From Dermatemys mawii (Eukaryota > Chordata > Testudines > Dermatemydidae), in the NCBI GenBank assembly GCA_007922305.1, contig ML677365.1, positions 11,890,533 through 11,954,532 on the forward strand: a stretch of 64,000 bases of DNA. Reading direction: 5' to 3'. Of this stretch, positions 60,276-64,000 are shown in pieces. Position 1 is the first letter of the stretch, and each line of letters begins with the position of its first letter. Made by a program: the position numbers and the translations under genes. The notes beneath the pieces were generated by a model. The model had not been told where the DNA came from. It did no database searches and was given only the letters and a program-made list of their open reading frames with translations.

Positions 60276-62315
60276 TTGATGTTGGTACACCTTTCCATTC
60301 CCTTCGCAATGATAATAGGAGGGTTATTTCCCCCCAGTAAATAGTAATTATGTTTATTCCACCAAAAAAAAAAATAGAATGGAGATACAACAAAAAATTC
60401 CACTTGCTAAACTCCACTTGCAAGCTGTCTACAGATTAGTTAAAGAAACTTGTTCTGAGGTGAGGGGCTGCAGTAAACAAATTGTCTTCCCAGAAAACAG
60501 CACACTTGATCATATGCTAGTTGACAAATTCAGAAAATCAAAGCCACTTAAAATAGATATAGACCAGGAGTTTTCAGTTAGTATCTGACATACCCAGATC
60601 AGTTCATCAATATAAAAGATACTGGGTAATAACCAAGTACGTAATATGTATTTATTAATTTTCCTATCTCTATGTAATATTAATATTTAATTAAGAAAAA
60701 TTAAACCAACAGTGAAACGGTGAGAAAATGAAGACTGAATTCTCTCTGTATGATTTTATGAGATCTTAGGGATTCTATGAGATTCTATTGATGCACACTC
60801 AGTGAAGCCTGTGAATATGTCATTGCCTGTCTTCCTGGGCTAATTGGTAAGGCAAATCATTTCCTTTCGAAATGCAAAGTGGAGTCTTGCAGAGAAATAA
60901 ATCTGACAGTATACTTCTAGAGATCGTTTGTACAACTAAGAAGTGATTATTTTCAAAAATCAATCCTATATCAGACTTCCCATCCTCAACGCTGGGGGAT
61001 AATGGTGAAGATAAACTCATATACAGGGGAAACAGCAGAAATGATGAGACACAGAGAGATGCTGGTGTCAAGGGGAGAAAGTATTTTTTTGGAATTACTG
61101 TGTTCTATATCGTTTCCTTTGAAAAACACTTTTGAAGATCTTTCTGCACATATAGTCCCAATGGTGTCGTACAGAGTCAGGAACTACACAGGAACTAAAG
61201 GGGACAGAATCAAACAGTGAGCAAGCAACTGAATGGGCTGAATAACTTCAGATCTATTTATATATTCACTTCCTTATATGGTATATAGAATCATAGCAGT
61301 TATTAATGGGAAGCCTGGCCACAGAACCAAGCCCATTCCTGTACAAGAAAAGATAATGCCCTTCAAGAAAGTATATAACTGATAAATGTAAGAGTGATGT
61401 TTCCATATAAAATAAACATGAAAACATTTCCTGACTCAAACTCCCTTATAAATGTTATTACATGACACTTGATCCCTTAAGTCATACATCTACTCGTCTA
61501 AATGTTCAGAGCATAACACTATAGTTTTCCCTTTGTTCCAATGAATTTTAAATCTTTTCAGTAATCTTTTTATTTCGTCTAGGACTTCTCATGAGGCCTT
61601 CAGCTAATACTCCCATAATATCATGGACATTTTTTACTATGAGGAATTATGTTGTTAGAAAGCAATTCATTAAATTAACCTGAATTCTCTATAAAACTAA
61701 TAGCACTTAATATAACTAATGGCTTCTTTATTTTCATATATTAGATAACCTAGTTTTACATTATCTTCCCCATTACTTTGAGCAATGAACTACACAATTA
61801 ACATACAATGTCTGCAACAGACTTTTTCTTCTCAGCAAAATTTTATAGCTAAGAAGTCTTATGTTTACCATTTACAATCTCAAATTGATTTAACAGGTCT
61901 CAGAGAGGTCACTTAATTATTTTGTATAATGGAATTTTAAAATAATCAAGATATTTTCAATTCAATTCACATATAATAGATGACATGACCCAGTTCCAGA
62001 TAACAGGAAATTTGGATCATACATTTAGAACTGCATTGCTACATGACCAACATGATTACTTGCAAATTGCCACAATTAAGTTGGAATCCTGTGTACTGAT
62101 TTGACTGGTGAGGTTATCTATTCAATGGCTAAACTTTCACTACCAGAATAAATCAAAACTATTATGTCTGTGCTGCAGAAGTCTTTAGAAGGCCAAGAAA
62201 TCAATTTTTAAAAAAACAGTTTGGACGGTTATATAACTATTCATTCCACTGCATGGAATTTAGGCACAGGTTTTAGTGGATCTCATTCTTAATTCGGACT
62301 CCAGGTACTTCCTGA

Positions 62316-62656
62316 GGCCTTGTCTACACTGCAGGAGAAATTTGATCTAATCTACGTAATTTGAGTTACATGAATAGATGAGTTCATAGAATATCAGGAT
62401 TGGAAGACACCTCAGGAGATCATCTAGTCCAACCCCCTGCTGAAAGCAGGACCAATCCCGTGGGGTCCACACTAAACAATTTCAACAGGAGATGCTTTCC
62501 CGTCGATTCCCCCTACTCTTCTCGATCTGGTGGAGTACAGGAGTCAACGGGAGAGTGATCTGCAAAAGATTTAACAGGTGTTCACTAGACCTGTTAAATC
62601 GACCACCGATGCATCAATCATCGCTCGTTGATCCCCTGGTAAGTGTAGACAAGCCC
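62316..62656. mobile_element. Harbinger-like MITE split by a CR1 tail
   Basis: Terminal inverted repeats GGCCTTGTCTACAC and GTGTAGACAAGCCC are flanked by TGA (62313-62315 and 62657-62659). The internal hairpin includes 'ttaacaggtgttcactagacctgttaaatcga'. A CR1 3' end is inserted at 62391-62458. Confidence 0.7.
62391..62458 (-). mobile_element. CR1 3'-end fragment nested in the MITE
   Basis: CATAGAATATCAGGATTGGA...CTAGTCCAACCCCCTGCTGA is the reverse complement of a CR1 tail ending in ATTCTATG, the bird-type octamer, unlike the TTCTTATG ends of the larger copies here. Confidence 0.75.
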
Positions 62657-62989
62657 TGAGTCTATTGCTCCCTCTTTATCTTTTCTAAACTTGGATCTTA
62701 ATTGTTCATTCCACTGGACAACTAAATGGTCATTTCTCACTTTTTGAAGCAGATGAACACTACATTTGATCAATTAACTCCTATATCTTAAACATTAGCA
62801 ATCAAGAATATTCTACATTATAAGGGTTTGTATGGTTGCTGCACTTATTTCAATTACTTTGCAACAGACCTGCAACCCCTTAGTGAAACAAAAAAGCCCA
62901 CTCCTTGCAGGGTTCACTTGTCCACATCACCCTAAAAGAATATCAAATGTTTCAGATTAGCAAATTTTGCTGCTTTTCAAAACAAAACT

Positions 62990-62995
62990 CCTTGC
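62990..62995 (-). other. RIMS2: Non-canonical GC splice donor of RIMS2 intron
   Basis: The exon/intron junction on the minus strand reads AAG|GCAAGG. The frame and the conserved HSK/YRSG protein junction both require the cut here, so the intron starts with GC. The downstream acceptor at 38449 is AG, making this a GC-AG intron of about 24.5 kb. GC donors usually have near-consensus flanking bases, as here (AAG before, AAG at +3 to +5). Confidence 0.75.
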
Positions 62996-63096
62996 CTTAG
63001 AATGATAATCTTGCTCCAGCCTGGAGTCTGATCCTGCTGCCTGTTTGTACTTGCTTATTTTCATTTGACGATTTCTTTCTTCTACATCCATACCAC
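62996..63096 (-). CDS. RIMS2: RIMS2 internal coding exon (linker after C2A), GC donor
   Basis: RIM2 is a presynaptic active-zone scaffold that links Rab3 on vesicles, Munc13, RIM-BP and calcium channels. This exon encodes part of the poorly structured linker between the C2A and C2B domains. On the minus strand a polypyrimidine/AG acceptor (TTTATTTGACAG) precedes 101 nt. The first two bases complete a split codon, and 33 codons follow. They contain the motifs EERNRQMK, SKYKQ and LEQDYHSK, which I recognise from vertebrate RIM2. The exon ends exactly on the Lys codon AAG, and intron sequence GCAAGG follows, so the donor is GC rather than GT. The next conserved exon (38276-38448) begins in phase 0 with Tyr-Arg-Ser-Gly, giving the HSK/YRSG junction known in the family. 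Assignment to RIMS2 rather than RIMS1 rests on this motif and on the downstream exons. Confidence 0.9.
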
Positions 63097-64000
63097 CTGT
63101 CAAATAAAATAAATAAATAAATACTCAATTAATTTTCAATCCTGAGTTTAAAGTGGTGCTCATACAATTTCTTACAGAAGGGATGCAATCTGAACTTTTC
63201 CTTAAATTACTGTATCTGCATTTCCAGGTAAATTAAAAACATGTCAAAAGTATCCTTTTGTGGAAAACTTGGGAGAAAAGCCATAAATTGCAAGAAATAG
63301 TAGTAAAGAATAAAGTATTTTAACAGTACTTTTACAAATATTTTATTCTTCACAGTTAAAATTAAGAAAATTTTCAAATGACGAGAGAAAATTAATGGAA
63401 TAGAATGTTTCACTGAATAATTTATTGCTGCTACAAGAGAAATCAAGATTTTTATTTAAAAAAATAAAGAGTAATATAAAGGCAACATGTTTATTTACAA
63501 AGGCGATATTTATCTTGTGATTTGAGCTCTTTTATATGAAATTACTGATTTTAGTTTCTATCAGTAAATAAGGATCACTGGAAATAATCTGATTGGTTGG
63601 CATAGCTTTGATTTGCCATAATTTAATATATTCATAACAATTTTTTAAAAAACAATTTTTGGAAAGGAATTGCTAATAAGCTGTCCTATGGTATTGCTGT
63701 ATCACTCCATAATGACATTCAGCTTAAAGAGTGATTTCAGGATTCATTCTTTCTGAATCACATAGACACTAAGCACATAGTTAGCCTTAGTCTAGGAAAA
63801 AGATGCTTGCTATGTCATTCAGATAGCAGCCCTTTTCAACCAACCTGCAGTAGCTGACAGTACTAAAAGTACCAAAAGAAAGCACCAAAACAAATATGTG
63901 AGAGAGAACACTGGAAGTTGAAGGTACCAAACAAAATGGTGGGCAGATGTCCAAGCAAAAAGGGCACCTCTCCAATGAAGCAAAATATAGATATGTACTG
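63097..64000 (-). other. RIMS2: RIMS2 intron, 3' part (upstream of the first visible exon)
   Basis: AT-rich intron sequence upstream of the exon at 62996-63096. It has a TAAATAAATAAAT-type tract next to the acceptor polypyrimidine region. I saw no recognisable repeat or exon here. Confidence 0.7.

Larger units (their letters stand above)
38449..62995 (-). other. RIMS2: RIMS2 intron (about 24.5 kb), repeat-rich
   Basis: GC-AG intron. The recognised repeats are listed separately. In the remaining stretches (about 39.3-40.7, 42.9-43.0, 43.2-44.4, 45.3-46.6, 46.9-47.6, 49.6-50.6, 52.6-53.2, 54.75-56.7, 57.5-59.6, 60.3-62.3 and 62.7-63.0 kb) I see only AT-rich DNA with no supported gene. A 61-nt candidate exon with strong splice sites (52500-52560) lies inside and is discussed under findings. 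A 71-codon frame at 47194-47406 on the plus strand (Lys/Glu/Ser-rich, unidentified) may belong to an old retroelement. Confidence 0.75.

Noticed and set aside
1..64000. CRISPR arrays, operons, tRNA/rRNA genes, phage or bacterial defence systems
   Set aside because: Nothing of the kind is seen. The window is a vertebrate intron-rich region, and its short direct repeats are microsatellites or transposon pieces.

Overview
The window is vertebrate, most likely reptilian nuclear DNA, and a turtle is the best guess. The low gene density and the mix of repeats support this. CR1 LINEs end in TTCTTATG-type octamers. Alongside them are Penelope-like elements with a GIY-YIG domain, DIRS-type tyrosine-recombinase remnants, decayed Ty3/gypsy copies, a mirror-image hAT element, Harbinger-like MITEs with 3-bp target duplications, and old MIR/L2-like SINEs. 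A crocodilian cannot be excluded. There is no operon, CRISPR array or other prokaryotic feature.

Only one real gene is supported: RIMS2 (RIM2, a presynaptic active-zone scaffold), read on the minus strand. Four coding exons are visible. In transcript order they are 62996-63096, 38276-38448, 35307-35591 and 7615-7856. They cover part of the linker between the C2A and C2B domains. The first, second and fourth match conserved RIM2 sequence, and the reading frame carries through every junction. The third is a 285-nt, frame-preserving, glutamate-rich exon that looks like an alternative cassette. The exon at 62996-63096 uses a GC rather than a GT donor. The 5' part of the gene lies above position 64000, and the C2B exons lie below position 1.

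Everything else is intron filled with transposable elements. 1-7614: mostly unassigned, with a palindromic MITE, a CR1 tail and a SINE tail. 7857-35306: the TE-dense intron. It holds an inverted Penelope-like insertion, two CR1 copies with pol (one nearly complete at 31.2-33.3 kb), an RTE-like LINE, a DIRS remnant, hAT and Harbinger MITEs, an LTR-like element with 71-bp inverted arms, a gypsy remnant and a second Penelope-like copy. 35592-38275: the mirror-image hAT element. 38449-62995: MIR-like SINEs, a LINE remnant with a restriction-like endonuclease region, several CR1 pieces (one inside a DNA transposon), a minus-strand gypsy remnant, a (GATA)n array containing an assembly gap, and a further MITE split by a CR1 tail.

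The most useful points for follow-up are the acidic RIMS2 cassette exon, the GC-AG intron, a strong but frame-breaking candidate exon at 52500-52560, the inverted Penelope-like structure, and several unusual foldback sequences. I did not find a convincing new biological system beyond these.
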